Assembly: GCF_024679095.1 (NCBI RefSeq)
Contig: NC_066517.1
Coordinates: 314,627-378,626 of the forward strand
Direction: 5' to 3'
Origin: Eriocheir sinensis
Taxonomy: Eukaryota; Arthropoda; Malacostraca; Decapoda; Varunidae
Length of the DNA stretch: 64,000 bases
In this document: in pieces, positions 11,245 through 22,930 of the stretch
Layout of the letters: each line of letters opens with the position of its first letter
Numbering within the stretch: the first letter of the stretch is position 1
Translations under genes and position numbers: made by a program
Notes under the pieces: generated by a model
The model's database searches: none
What the model saw: the letters and a program-made list of their open reading frames with translations, nothing else
What the model was told of the DNA's origin: nothing

Positions 11245-11965
11245 ATTTTTTACCTTTGGGTATCCTTCGCTGCCGGAAACGCCACATCACCACCACAAGA
11301 ACAACAAGAACAACAAGACCTATTATTGCCGACACATCGATGATGGTGATGGTGGTTTTGGTGGTGGTGGTCGTAGGGGTGGTGGTGGTGGCGGTCGTAG
11401 GGGTGGTGGTGGTGGTGGTGGTGATGGGGATGTATTTGCAGTTTATCCATGAGAGGCTTTGTCTTGTGCATTCTTCTAGAGTGCATAGTCGATTCGGGCA
11501 CTGTGATCTCCACCTTGAGGGCCCGTGAGCCTCAACAGTAACAGCCCAGTAATCAGGGAAGTAGCCTGTTCTGCGGCACCCAAGAGCACAATCACCAGCC
11601 CATACTTCAAACTGAAGACCGTAGCCAATGTTGTTGTCATAGTTCAACACACGTGCCCACAACCGCCACCACTGTACGTCCCCAGGGAAGCAAGTGGCGT
11701 CCAGCGTGAACCAGGCGTCACTCAGCCAGCCATCGCCCACCGCCACGAGCCTGATGCCTTTGAACCCTGGATCGGGGTGCACGTATCTAATCGTGCTCCA
11801 ATCGTACCAGTTATATATCTCGGTGGTAACGTTCTTCCATTCCTCATCCCCCGAGATGGTAATTTGGGCAAGGCATTGTGAGTTCCAGGGGGGTCTGAAG
11901 GAATTTCCGGCCGCAAGCAACGATGATTCAATAAACACCAAGAGTAATGGCAGCCTGGCCTTCAT
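11222..11965 (-). CDS. Putative secreted/single-pass membrane protein
   Basis: A 247-residue minus-strand frame starting at ATG 11965. Residues 1-20 form a signal peptide (MKARLPLLLVFIESSLLAAG). Residues about 25-170 are a Trp- and Cys-rich extracellular domain with about eight cysteines. Residues about 178-205 are an almost pure Thr/Pro mucin-like stalk, followed by a hydrophobic span (IIGLVVLVVLVVVMW) and a basic RFRQRR stop-transfer. This layout predicts a type I membrane glycoprotein. I do not recognise the ectodomain. The last residues (LCVCVCV) are translated microsatellite. A plausible splice donor (CAAAG|GTAAAA, boundary 11254/11253) sits just before it, so the real protein may continue in another exon. 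A TATA/Inr promoter lies about 220 bp upstream. GC-rich coding with ordinary codon use supports a real gene. Confidence 0.7.
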
Positions 11966-11974
11966 CGAGGCTCA

Positions 11975-11976
<2 letters not shown>

Positions 11977-12035
<59 letters not shown>
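11977..12035. repeat. (GT)n microsatellite
   Basis: A perfect run of about 59 bp. On the minus strand it is CA and lies in the predicted 5' UTR, 11 bases upstream of the ATG. Confidence 0.97.
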
Positions 12036-12038
<3 letters not shown>

Positions 12039-12180
12039 GGGAAGAGTGTTGAGTCTTGAGTGTTGAGCTTCTAAAGACTGCTGAGGCGTTCACTCTCGTA
12101 TCTTCGCAGCGACTTGTGGTCTCCCTTTCCTTGGAGAGGCAATTCAGCGTGCAGCGACCACTCCCGGCAGGACGAGAGAG

Positions 12181-12216
12181 ACACTGGGGAGAAATGGTTG
12201 TGCTTGTGATTATATA
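12181..12216 (-). promoter_or_regulatory. TATA box and initiator for the membrane-protein gene
   Basis: On the minus strand TATATAA occupies 12216-12210. A CAGT initiator core places its A at 12185, 31 bases downstream of the first T, which is the canonical spacing. The following 220 bases to the ATG at 11965 would be 5' UTR and include a (CA)n run (minus strand). Confidence 0.55.
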
Positions 12217-12544
12217 CTGGGCGCCTTTAAAATAATTTTCCTACAGTTTCCAGATCTGGGACAGGATGTTTCGTGCATGACTCGCTGTGTACTACTTCAC
12301 GCCTCGACACAACTTACTCCGGGCTCAAAGTACGACTATTACTCAGCGCCACAGAGAAGATCAACCGGGAGCTCACGCGTGACTTTCTCTGTTCAAGGTG
12401 CAGAAGCTGAGTAAAACTATCGCGAGGATCACACAACAGTCCATGCTGGAAAGTCTCAGCACCTTCCAATAGAGGCTTTTCAAACAGGCGAACTGAGGCG
12501 CCGAGACGCTTGAAAATGCGGCTTTTTGTCTCCCTTGCAGCCGA
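12217..12544. other. Unique flank without recognised features
   Basis: About 330 bp of mixed-composition sequence upstream of the predicted promoter and before the 35-bp satellite. No open frame, repeat or splice signal stands out. Confidence 0.6.
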
Positions 12545-15500
12545 CGGAAGGAAGGGAAATGATCAGAGAAGAATGGACACGAAAGGAAGGGAAATGATCA
12601 GAGAAGGATGGACACGAAAGGAAGGGAAATGATCAGAGAAGAATGGACACGAAAGGAAGGGAAATGATCAGAGAAGAATGGACACGAAAGGAAGGGAAAT
12701 GATCAGAGAAGAATGGACACGAAAGGAAGGGAAATGATCAGAGAAGGATGGACACGAAAGGAAGGGAAATGATCAGAGAAGAATGGACACGAAAGGAAGG
12801 GAAATGATCAGAGAAGGATGGACACGAAAGGAAGGGAAATGATCAGAGAAGGATGGACACGAAAGGAAGGGAAATGATCAGAGAAGAATGGACACGAAAG
12901 GAAGGGAAATGATCAGAGAAGGATGGACACGAAAGGAAGGGAAATGATCAGATAATAATGGACACGAAAGGAAGGGAAATGATCAGAGAAGAATGGACAC
13001 GAAAGGAAGGGAAATGATCAGAGAAGAATGGACACGAAAGGAAGGGAAATGATCAGGACACGAAAGGAAGGGAAATGATCAGAGAAGGATGGACACGAAA
13101 GGAAGGGAAATGATCAGAGAAGGATGGACACGAAAGGAAGGGAAATGATCAGAGAAGAATGGACACGAAAGGAAGGGAAATGATCAGAGAAGGATGGACA
13201 CGAAAGGAAGGGAAATGATCAGAGAAGAATGGACACGAAAGGGAAGGAAATGATCAGAGAAGGATGGACACGAAAGGAAGGGAAATGATCAGAGAAGAAT
13301 GGACACGAAAGGAAGGGAAATGATCAGAGAAGGATGGACACGAAAGGGAAGGAAATGATCAGAGAAGGATGGACACTAAAGGAAGGGAAATGATCAAAGA
13401 ATGGACACGAAAGGAAGGGAAATGATCAGAGAAGGATGGACACGAAAGGAAGGGAAATGATCAGAGAAGAATGGACACGAAAGGAAGGGAAATGATCAGA
13501 GAAGGATGGACACGAAAGGAAATGATCAGAGAAGGATGGACACGAAAGGAAGGGAAATGATCAGGACACGAAAGGAAGGGAAATGATCAGAGAAGGATGG
13601 ACACGAAAGGAAGGGAAATGATCAGAGAAGGATGGACACGAAAGGAAGGGAAATGATCAGAAGAATGGACACTAAAGGAAGGGAAATGATCAGAGAAGGA
13701 TGGACACGAAAGGAAGGAAATGATCAGAGAAGGATGGACACGAAAGGGAAGGAAATGATCAGAGAAGGATGGACACGAAAGGAAGGGAAATGATCAGAGA
13801 AGGATGGACACGAAAGGAAGGGAAATGATCAGAGAAGAATGGACACGAAAGGAAGGGAAATGATCAGAGAAGGATGGACACGAAAGGGAGGAAATGATCA
13901 GAAGAATGGACACGAAAGGAAGGGAACTGATCAGAGAAGAATGGACACGAAAGGAAGGGAAATGATCAGAGAAGGATGGACACGAAAGGAAGGGAAATGA
14001 TCAGAGAAGGATGGACACGAAAGGAAGGGAAATGATCAGAGAAGGATGGACACGAAAGGAAGGAAATGATAAGAGAAGGATGGACACTAAAGGAATGGAA
14101 ATGATCAGAGAAGGATGGACACGAAAGGAAGGGAAATGATCAGAGAAGATGGACACGAAAGGAAGGGAAATGATCAGAGAAATGGACACGAAAGGAAGGA
14201 AATGATCAGAGAAGGATGGACACGAAAGGAAGGGAAATGATCAGAGAAGGATGGACACGAAAGGAAGGGAAATGATCAGAGAAGGATGGACACGAAAGGA
14301 AGGGAAATGATCAGAGAAATGGACACGAAAGGAAGGGAAATGATCAGAGGATGGACACGAAAGGAAGGGAAATGATCAGAGAAGGATGGACACGAAAGGA
14401 AGGGAAATGATCAGAGAAGGATGGACACGAAAGGAAGGGAAATGATCAGAGAAGGATGGACACGAAAGGAAGGATGGACACGAAAGGAAGGGAAATGATC
14501 AGGACACGAAAGGAAGGGAAATGATCAGAGAAGGATGGACACGAAAGGAAGGGAAATGATCAGAGAAGGATGGACACGAAAGGAAGGGAAATGATCAGAG
14601 AAGGATGGACACGAAAGGAAGGGAAATGATCAGAGAAGGATGGACACGAAAGGAAGGAAATGATCAGAGAAGGATGGACACGAAAGGAAGGGAAATGATC
14701 AGAGAAGGATGGACACGAAAGGAAGGGAAATGATCAGAGAAGGATGGACACGAAAGGAAGGGAAATGATCAGAGAAATGGACACGAAAGGAAGGGAAATG
14801 ATCAGAGAAGGATGGACACGAAAGGAAGGGAAATGATCAGAGAAGGATGGACACGAAAGGAAGGGAAATGATCAGAGAAGGATGGACACGAAAGGAAGGG
14901 AAATGATCAGAGAAGAATGGACACGAAAGGAAGGGAAATGATCAGGACACGAAAGGAAGGGAAATGATCAGAGAAGGATGGACACGAAAGGAAGGGAAAT
15001 GATCAGAGAAGGATGGACACGAAAGGAAGGGAAATGATCAGGACACGAAAGGAAGGGAAATGATCAGGACACGAAAGGAAGGGAAATGATCAGGACACGA
15101 AAGGAAGGGAAATGATCAGAGAAGGATGGACACGAAAGGAAGGGAAATGATCAGAGAAGGATGGACACGAAAGGAAGGGAAATGATCAGAGAAGGATGGA
15201 CACGAAAGGAAGGGAAATGATCAGAGAAGGATGGACACGAAAGGAAGGGAAATGATCAGAGAAGAATGGACACGAAAGGAAGGGAAATGATCAGAGAAGG
15301 ATGGACACGAAAGGAAGGGAAATGATCAGGACACGAAAGGAAGGGAAATGATCAGAGAAGAATGGACACGAAAGGAAGGGAAATGATCAGAGAAGGATGG
15401 ACACGAAAGGAAGGGAAATGATCAGAGAAGAATGGACACGAAAGGAAGGGAAATGATCAGAGAAGGATGGACACGAAAGGAAGGGAAATGATCAGAGAAG

Positions 15501-16623
15501 AATGGACACGAAAGGAAGGGAAATGATCAGAGAAGGATGGACACGAAAGGAAGGGAAATGATCAGAGAAGGATGGACACGAAAGGAAGGGAAATGATCAG
15601 GACACGAAAGGAAGGGAAATGATCAGAGAAGGATGGACACGAAAGGAAGGGAAATGATCAGAGAAGAATGGACACGAAAGGAAGGGAAATGATCAGAGAA
15701 GGATGGACACGAAAGGAAGGGAAATGATCAGAGAAGAATGGACACGAAAGGAAGGGAAATTATCAGATATTGATTGACACGAAAGGAAGTGAAATGATCA
15801 GAGAAGAATGGACACGAAAGGAAGGGAAATGATCAGAGAAGAATGGACACGAAAGGCAGGGAAATGATCAGAGAAGAATGGACACGAAAGGAAGGGAAAT
15901 GATCAGAGATGGATGGACACGAAAGGAACGGAAATGATCAGAGAAGGATGGACACGAAAGGAAGGGAAATGATCAGAGAAGGATGGACACGAAAGGAAGG
16001 AAATGATCAGAGAAGGATGGACACGAAAGGAAGGGAAATGATCAGAGAAGGATGGACACGAAAGGAAGGAAATGATCAGAGAAGGATGGACACGAAAGGA
16101 AGGTAAATGAGCAGAAGAATGGACACGAAAGGAAGGGAAATGATCAGAGAAGAATGGACACGAAAGGAAGGGAAATGATCAGAGAAGGATGGACACGAAA
16201 GGAAGGGAAATGATCAGAGAAGGATGGACACGAAAGGAAGGAAATGATCAGAGAAGGATGGACACGAAAGGAAGGGAAATGATCAGAGAAGGATGGACAC
16301 GAAAGGAAGGGAAATGATCAGAGAAGGATGGACACGAAAGGAAGGGAAATGATCAGAGAAGGATGGACACGAAAGGGATGGAAATGATCAGAGAAGGATG
16401 GACACGAAAGGAAGGGAAATGATCAGAGAAGGATGGACACGAAAGGAAGGGAAATGATCAGAGAAGGATGGACACGAAAGGAAGGGAAATGATCAGAGAA
16501 GGATGGACACGAAAGGAAGGGAAATGATCAGAGAAGAATGGACACGAAAGGAAGGGAAATGATCAGAGAAGGATGGACACGAAAGGAAGGGAAATGATCA
16601 GAGAAGGATGGACACGAAAGGGA
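12545..16623. repeat. 35-bp satellite array
   Basis: About 4.1 kb, on the order of 115 copies, of a purine-rich 35-bp unit. The unit contains GGACACGAAAGGAAGGG followed by AAATGATCAGAGAAG(G/A)AT. Most monomers are identical apart from an A/G choice in GAAGAATGG versus GAAGGATGG. Recurrent variants lack the 10-11 bases between ATCAG and GACACG (for example near 13055, 13560, 14495, 14940, 15030-15105, 15330 and 15600), and others lose one G or a 5-bp block. Because 35 is not a multiple of 3, all short open frames here are by-products. Each unit carries a TGATCA site. The low divergence suggests recent homogenisation. Confidence 0.97.
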
Positions 16624-16722
16624 AGAAAGAATAAAAGGAATACAAAGGAAAAAAAAGAAGAACAAGGGACGAAGAACAACAATAAAAAGATTAAATTAAA
16701 GAAGAAGAATAAAAGGTTAACA

Positions 16723-16729
16723 AAAGAGA

Positions 16730-16800
<71 letters not shown>
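16723..16800. repeat. (GA)n microsatellite
   Basis: A GA run of about 75 bp with one ACA interruption, following an A-rich linker (16624-16722). Confidence 0.95.
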
Positions 16801-16805
<5 letters not shown>

Positions 16806-16839
16806 GTCTGAGTCTGAGTGTATGTGATACGAAGTTATG

Positions 16840-16936
16840 ACTCTCCCTCCTCCACCTCCTCCTTTTCCTCCTCCTTTTCCTCCTCCTTTTCCTCCTCCTC
16901 CTCCTCCTTCTCCTCCTGCTCCTCCTGCTCCGCCAT
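16840..16936. repeat. (CCTCCTTTT)n polypyrimidine tract
   Basis: Short units of CCTCCTTTTCCTCCTC, unlike the CTATC arrays further left. Confidence 0.85.
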
Positions 16937-16983
16937 TAATTGTATATAATGGAATATTGAAATTTGGATGTCAAGTTCCGGAG

Positions 16984-17105
<122 letters not shown>

Positions 17106-17117
17106 ATAATTAATTAA

Positions 17118-17540
17118 CGTCCCATTCCTTTAACTTTCGTTCAGTAAGTTTGTTGATCGTGTTTCTTTATTTGTTTATTTTTCTCCTCTCGTTGTGTGTC
17201 CCATATTTTTGTCTCAGTGGTCAGTGGTCAGTTTGTCTTCGTCCAGGTTGCATCAGCAGGTATGATTCTTAAACTCCCTTTCGGTTTTCCCATGACTAGT
17301 TTCACGTCCCATTCCCTTTAAGTTTCGTTCGGTTAATCTGCTTCAGTGTGTATTCGTGAACTCCCTTTCGGTTCTCTTATGATTAATTTCACGTCCCATT
17401 CCCTTTAATCTTCGTTCGGTTAATCTGCTTCAGTCTCTTCGTGAACTCCCTTTCGGTTCTCTTATGATTAATTTCACGTCCCATTCCCTTTAATCTTCGT
17501 TCGGTTAATCTGCTTCAGTGTGTATTCGTGAACTCCCAAG
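17118..17540. repeat. 85-87 bp tandem repeat
   Basis: Three good units start with CACGTCCCATTCCCTTTAA at 17303, 17390 and 17475 and contain CTTCGTTCGGTTAATCTG and GAACTCCCTTTCGGTT. A degraded copy precedes them at 17118-17290. Confidence 0.85.
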
Positions 17541-17562
17541 AAGGGGTCGAGTAACCTTTCCC

Positions 17563-17762
17563 TGCAGGCCATACACTCAAGCGATGCGGCGCCCAGGGAA
17601 CACATATTTGATACCGTTTTCGTAGGAGTTTGGGTCATTTTCAGGGCTAGTTGAAAGACCCTGGTGATGGTTGGACCCTTCTTCTGTACCCTGAAAGTGA
17701 AAAAAAAACTCATGAAAACCCGAGTGATATCCTTTTCAGCTCTTGCAAATAGTTGACATGAG

Positions 17763-17766
<4 letters not shown>
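17563..17766. repeat. Diverged single copy of the 102-bp dispersed repeat
   Basis: Shares the modules TTTCGTAGGAGTT, GACCCTGGTG, GACCCTTCTTCTGTACC and AAATAGTTGAC with the arrays at 21600 and 48828, including the sequence that flanks the 21600 array on its right. Confidence 0.7.

Positions 17767-17820
<54 letters not shown>
17767..17820. repeat. (GT)n microsatellite
   Basis: A perfect run of about 54 bp. Confidence 0.97.
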
Positions 17821-17824
<4 letters not shown>

Positions 17825-17899
17825 CTGGCGACAACAAAGGCTTGCTGGTGACAGGATATCGTTTCCGCTGCTGATAACATGAGTACACGTGACACCTTT

Positions 17900-18570
17900 T
17901 ACTACGACAAGAAGAAGATGATGATGATGAAGATGAAGAAGGTGAAGAAATAGAAGAAAGGAAAAGAAAGAGTACATTAGAGGAATAAAGAGGAAGAAAG
18001 AAGAAAAATGAAAAGAAAGAGAGGAAGAGAAAAAAAAGGAAAAAAAGAAAAGAAGGAAAAGGAAAAGAAAGAGGAAGAAAAAGAAGAAGGAAAAGAAAAG
18101 AGAGGAAAGAGAAGAAGAAAGAAAAAGAAAAGAGAAAGAGGAAAGAGAAAAAAAGAGGAAAACGAAAAAGAAAAAGAAAAGAAAATGATAAAAGGGAAAA
18201 AAACAAATAAGACAAAAAAAAGGAAAAAGGAAAATAAAAAATAAAAAAGGAAAAATAAGAGGAAAGAGAAGTAGAAGAAGAAGAGGAAGAAGAAGAAAAA
18301 AGAAAGAGAAGGAGAAGAAGAAATGAAAATAAAAAAAAATAAAAACGAAGAGGAAGCAGAAGAAGAAGAAGAAGAAAAAGTAAAAGAAGAAGAAGAAGAA
18401 GAAGAAGAAGAAACGAAAATAAAAAAAAGGAAAAAGGTGAGGAAGAAGAAGAAGCAGAAGAAGATGAAGAAGAAGAAGATTAGAAGATGAAAAAGAAGAA
18501 ATAAAGATAAAAATATAAAGAGGAAAAAGAAGAGGAAAGAGCAGAAGCGGAAGAAGAAGAGGAAGCTAAA
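17900..18570. repeat. Polypurine (GAAGAA/AAAAGA) tract
   Basis: About 670 bp almost free of pyrimidines on the plus strand, with no fixed unit. It is rich in GAA, AAG and AAAAG runs, with GAAGATGAA insertions. Basic and acidic low-complexity open frames here are compositional. Confidence 0.9.
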
Positions 18571-18612
18571 ATGAGTCGGCCATCCATCTCATAATCTAAC
18601 CTTTGGAGTCAC

Positions 18613-18632
18613 TGAAAAAAAAAAAAAAAAAA
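18613..18632. repeat. Poly(A) run
   Basis: About 20 A residues in otherwise mixed sequence. Possibly the tail of an old insertion, but no element body was recognised to its left. Confidence 0.6.
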
Positions 18633-18783
18633 CAGATCCCCAGTAGAACGCGTCGCCTTCCAGTTCCCATTACTCTTGGCGCAATCGTGAACAGGTCAGG
18701 TCAATACTAGAGGTCATCAGGGCAGAAAATGAAAATCGGCATATTCAGAGAAGGGAAAAAATGCCGCAGAGATTGAAAGTGTG

Positions 18784-18833
<50 letters not shown>
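18784..18833. repeat. (GT)n microsatellite
   Basis: A perfect run of about 50 bp, followed by purine-rich DNA to about 19080. Confidence 0.97.
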
Positions 18834-18837
<4 letters not shown>

Positions 18838-19083
18838 GATTAGTGAGGAAGTAGAAAAATGAAGGAAAAAGGGAAGGGAGAGGAGGGAGAAATATTAAGG
18901 GAAGAGAAAGGAAGGAATAATATGAAGGAGGGAGAAGGAGGAAAGAAATAGGGAAGAAGAGAAGAGAGAAGAGACGAAGGGAAAGGGGGAGAGAAGGAAG
19001 AGAGGAAAGGAGGAAACTAAAAGAAGAGAGAAAACAAAAACAATAAAAATAACGAGAAAAAAAATGAAAATGAATATACGCAT

Positions 19084-19085
<2 letters not shown>

Positions 19086-19119
<34 letters not shown>

Positions 19120-19143
19120 AAATGATAAGAGTTCTCCAATATT

Positions 19144-19175
<32 letters not shown>

Positions 19176-19271
19176 GAATGACACAGAATTACGCCCATAA
19201 ATATTAACGCACAAAGTTCACGCACATGAAAATATACGCACATTCACTTACGCACGTAACAATTTAAGCAT

Positions 19272-19320
<49 letters not shown>
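19086..19320. repeat. (GA)n-(CT)n-spacer-(CA)n module
   Basis: GA run 19086-19119, CT run 19146-19173, then a 100-bp spacer with CATGAAAATATACGCACAT and TTACGCAC, then a CA run 19274-19320. The CT-spacer-CA part recurs at 20657-20808. Confidence 0.85.
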
Positions 19321-19323
<3 letters not shown>

Positions 19324-19340
19324 ATTATTATTATTATTAA

Positions 19341-19421
<81 letters not shown>
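19324..19421. repeat. (ATT)n microsatellite
   Basis: A trinucleotide run of about 98 bp with one interruption, abutting the (CA)n. Confidence 0.97.
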
Positions 19422-19422
<1 letters not shown>

Positions 19423-19574
19423 AGTAACTCCGGCTTATCATTAACCATTCTTCCTCCAAGAGCATAACGGGGCGGCGGCTTCCATCACACAGGAAGTTGA
19501 GGCCGTGAAACAGTCTCCCCTCCATTGATACTGATATCGCCACTCGCCGGCATGGTCCCGCGACACTGTTTGTT

Positions 19575-19692
19575 GACTTCCCATCGTGCTCCGTGGTAGC
19601 GGCCACTAACGCATGATTCGTAGCGTTCATAAACATATTAGCTGGACCCACCCCTGACTTCCCATCGTGCTCCGTGGTAGCGGCCACTAACG
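19575..19692. repeat. Pair of 37-bp direct repeats
   Basis: Identical copies at 19575-19611 and 19656-19692, beginning GACTTCCCATCGTGCTCCG and ending GCGGCCACTAACG, each followed by related Arg/Ser-poor sequence. Origin unknown. Confidence 0.85.
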
Positions 19693-19841
19693 TGGATCGC
19701 GTGGCTCGTATCGTTGTTAAACATACTTGAACTATAAAGATAAGAATAATTAAGAGGCCTGACACTCATCCCGGAATACTAATCAACATACAGAAAGTCC
19801 CACCCCGCGGTGTTGTAACGGGACAAGGGCGGGAAGGGCGG

Positions 19842-20094
19842 GACGCGGGTTCGGGGGGGGAGGTTGCGACAATCTGATCAGGAGGAAAAGTGGAAAGAAA
19901 AGAGTGATGATATAAATATGACGAAAAAATGTCCGTAATTTAAATTCAATGCAAAGAAGGACGGACGAGACGCGGGCGGGGAGGGTGTTGCGACCGTCTG
20001 AGCAGGAGGAAAAGTGGGAGGAAAAAGTGATGAATTAAATATATGAGGAAAAAATGTCCGTAATTTAAATTCAGTGGAAAGAGGGAATCTGGAT
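19842..20094. repeat. 127-bp tandem duplication
   Basis: Two copies offset by 127 bp, both starting GACGCGGG and sharing AGGAGGAAAAGTGG and AATGTCCGTAATTTAAATTC, with several substitutions. No coding content. Confidence 0.85.
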
Positions 20095-20102
20095 TTCATT
20101 GT

Positions 20103-20571
<469 letters not shown>

Positions 20572-20656
<85 letters not shown>

Positions 20657-20808
20657 GCTCTCTCTCTCTCTCTCTCTCTCTTTCAGATTTATGCCCATAA
20701 AATATTTAATATTAACGGACATGAAATTCATGCACATGAAAATATACGCACATACACTTACGCACATAACAATTTACCAATGTACACACACACACACACA
20801 CACACACA
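20572..20808. repeat. (CA)n, (CT)n, spacer, (CA)n module
   Basis: CA run 20572-20654, CT run 20657-20682, a spacer sharing CATGAAAATATACGCACAT and CTTACGCAC with 19180-19270, then CA to 20808. This is a second copy of the compound module. Confidence 0.9.
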
Positions 20809-20810
20809 CG

Positions 20811-21117
20811 GCCCGGTAGCTCAGGGGTAGAGCGTCTGGCTCACAACCATATGGACCGGGGTTCGATTCCCCGGCCGGATTAAGATAAGTTGGGTTTATC
20901 TTCTTTCACGTGTAGCCCCTGTTCACCTAGCAGTGAGTAGGTACGCGACGTCAGGCAAGGAGTTGTGACCTCGTTGTCACGGTGTGTTGTGTGTGAGTGG
21001 TCTCAGTCCTACCCAAAGATCGGTACTACGAGCTCTGTGCTCTTCCGTAGGGGAACGGCTGGCTGTCTCGAGAGAGACTCGCAGCAGACCAAGAGGTGAA
21101 TTACACACACACACACA
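20811..21117 (+). mobile_element. tRNA-derived SINE
   Basis: The first 71 bases fold like a tRNA: a box A sequence TAGCTCAGGGG at 20817-20827, an anticodon loop CTCACAA (CAC, valine-like) and a box B GGTTCGATTCC at 20860-20870. A non-tRNA body of about 220 bp follows (CACGTGTAGCCCCTGTTCAC, GTAGGTACGCGACGTCAGG) and a terminal CA run. Imperfect anticodon-stem pairing and the attached body argue against a functional tRNA gene. RNA polymerase III would transcribe it from boxes A and B. It sits within a CA microsatellite. Confidence 0.85.
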
Positions 21118-21223
21118 CATACAGACTACCACCTCCATTATTACTACTACTACTTAACTTCTTAACTCTCTAACTACCTAACTAATTAACTATGAACGGA
21201 TAAAAAGGGAAGGAAACAAGGGA

Positions 21224-21393
21224 ATGGAGGGAGGGGGAGGAGGAGGAAGGGAGGGAGGAAGAGGAGAAGGAAAGGAGGGAGGGGGAGGAGGAAGAGAGGG
21301 GGAGGAGGAAGAGAGAGGAAGAAGGACTGGTTATTTGCTATCTGGACGTAAAGAGAGGAGGAGGGAAGGTACGTGTGTGTGTGTGTGTGTGTG
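21224..21393. repeat. Purine-rich (GGGAGGAGGA) tract and (GT)n
   Basis: G/A-rich low complexity at 21224-21330 and a short GT run at 21371-21393. Confidence 0.8.
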
Positions 21394-21599
21394 TTACCTG
21401 CGCTGATAGTCGTGTGAGGCAATTAAGATTTCAACACCTGTCAGTATGAAGTTAATGAACAGTGCAATGATCTTTTTAGTGGTTTGAGGTAAAGTTGAAT
21501 CACCTGCCAGTCTTTGTGTCATTAAGAACGTATTGGTTGGTTTAGGAGTCGTGTGAGGGAAGACGTAAGTAGTACCTGTCAGTAGTAAGTATTGGAACA

Positions 21600-22320
21600 T
21601 TAAGGTATGGTGTAGTTTTGTGACCCTGGTGGCAGTTTGACTCCTCTGTACCGTGAACCTAAGGAAACACACACTTGACAAGGCTTTCGTAGGGATTTTG
21701 GGCATTTCCAGGGGTAGTTTTGTGACCCTGGTGACAGCTTAATCTTTCCTCTATACCGTGCAATAAGAAAACACACATTGACAAGGCTTCCCTAGTAGTA
21801 GTAAGCATTTCCAGGGGTAGTTTTGTGACCCTGGTGGTAGTTTGACCCTTCCTCTGTACTGTGAACCTAAAGAAATACACATTTGACAAGACTTTCCTTG
21901 GAGTCATGGGCATTTCCAGGGGTAGTGTTGTGACCTCGGTGGTAGTTTGACCCCTCCTCTGTACCGTGAACCTAAAAAGATATATTTGACAAGGCTTTTG
22001 TAGGAGTTGTGGGCATTTCCAGGGGTAGTTTTGTGACCCTGGTGGTAGTTTGACTCCTTCTCTGTACCGTGAAACAAAAAAGCACACATTAGACAAGGCT
22101 TTCCTAGGAGTTGTGGGCATTTCCAGGGGTAGTTTTGTGACCCTGGTGGTAGTTTGACTCCTCTGTACCGTGAACCTAAAAAGATATATTTGACAAGGCT
22201 TTCGTAGGAGTTGTGGGCATTTCCAGGGGTTGTGTTGTGACCCTGGTGGCAATGTGACCCTTCCTCTGTACTTTGAGCCTAAAAAATCACTAACGAAAAC
22301 CCGATTGGGCTCTATTTTGC
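21600..22320. repeat. 102-bp tandem array, locus 2
   Basis: About six units, each with CTTTCGTAGGAGTTGTGGGC, ATTTCCAGGGGTAGTTTTGT, GACCCTGGTGGTAGTTTGAC and CTGTACCGTGAACC, plus single-base indels. The last unit runs into AACCCGATTGGGC and AAATAGTTGACTTGAGG, matching the flank of the single copy at 17563. No protein is implied. Confidence 0.9.
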
Positions 22321-22360
22321 CCTTTGGAAATAGTTGACTTGAGGGGAAAATAGTTACACG

Positions 22361-22785
22361 TGGTTACCTTGTTCACGTGTATAGCCTGTGTTGATTAGGT
22401 GCGCGAGGCCTCAGTGCTCATCTCCGGGGTAATAATAGATAGTGGTTACCTTGTTCACGTGTATAGCCTGTGTTGATTAGGTGCGCGTGGCCTCAGTGCT
22501 CATCTCCGGGGTAATAATAGATAGTGGTTACCTTGTTCACGTGTATAGCCTGTGTTGATTAGGTGCGCGTGGCCTCAGTGCTCATCTCCGGGGTAATAAT
22601 AGATAGTGGTTACCTTGTTCACGTGTATAGCCTGTGTTGATTAGGTGCGCGAGGCCTCAGTGCTCATCTCCGGGGTAATAATAGATAGTGGTTACCTTGT
22701 TCACGTGTATAGCCTGTGTTGATTAGGGGGAGTAGTCTAGAGGTGCGCGCGGCCTCAGTGCTCATCTCCGGGGTGAAAACAGATG
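22361..22785. repeat. 82-bp tandem array
   Basis: Five units start with TGGTTACCTTGTTCACGTGT at 22361, 22443, 22525, 22607 and 22689, exactly 82 bp apart. They differ only at GCGCG(A/T)GGCC. The last unit carries a 10-bp insertion (GGGAGTAGTC region). The CACGTGTA...AGCC...AGGT.CGCG core resembles the body of the SINE at 20811, so SINE origin is possible but weak. Confidence 0.92.
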
Positions 22786-22794
22786 CAGTGATAA

Positions 22795-22930
22795 CTAGTG
22801 ATGGGCGAGAATTTTTCTTCAGTAATCGATTATTTCCATTACTATTGTGGCCAGTAACGGATTAGTAACCGATGACTTTTTTATTACTCTCACCTTAGAA
22901 TAGATTATACAGTGATTTATTGGTAGTGTA
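22795..22930. mobile_element. Possible hAT-type transposon end
   Basis: TAGTGATGGGCGAG at about 22797 resembles the common hAT terminal motif and is followed by AATCGATTA and its relatives, as in many non-autonomous hAT elements. No opposite end was found. Confidence 0.25.

Noticed and set aside
9945..11528. Further Ser/Pro/Leu-rich frames
   Set aside because: Same compositional cause in the pyrimidine-rich tract.
12545..16623. CRISPR-like regularity
   Set aside because: The repeats are directly contiguous 35-bp monomers without unique spacers, in a eukaryotic context. It is a satellite.
20811..20881. A functional tRNA gene
   Set aside because: The tRNA-like part is followed by a SINE body, the anticodon stem has mismatches, and the same head occurs at 37737 with a target-site duplication.
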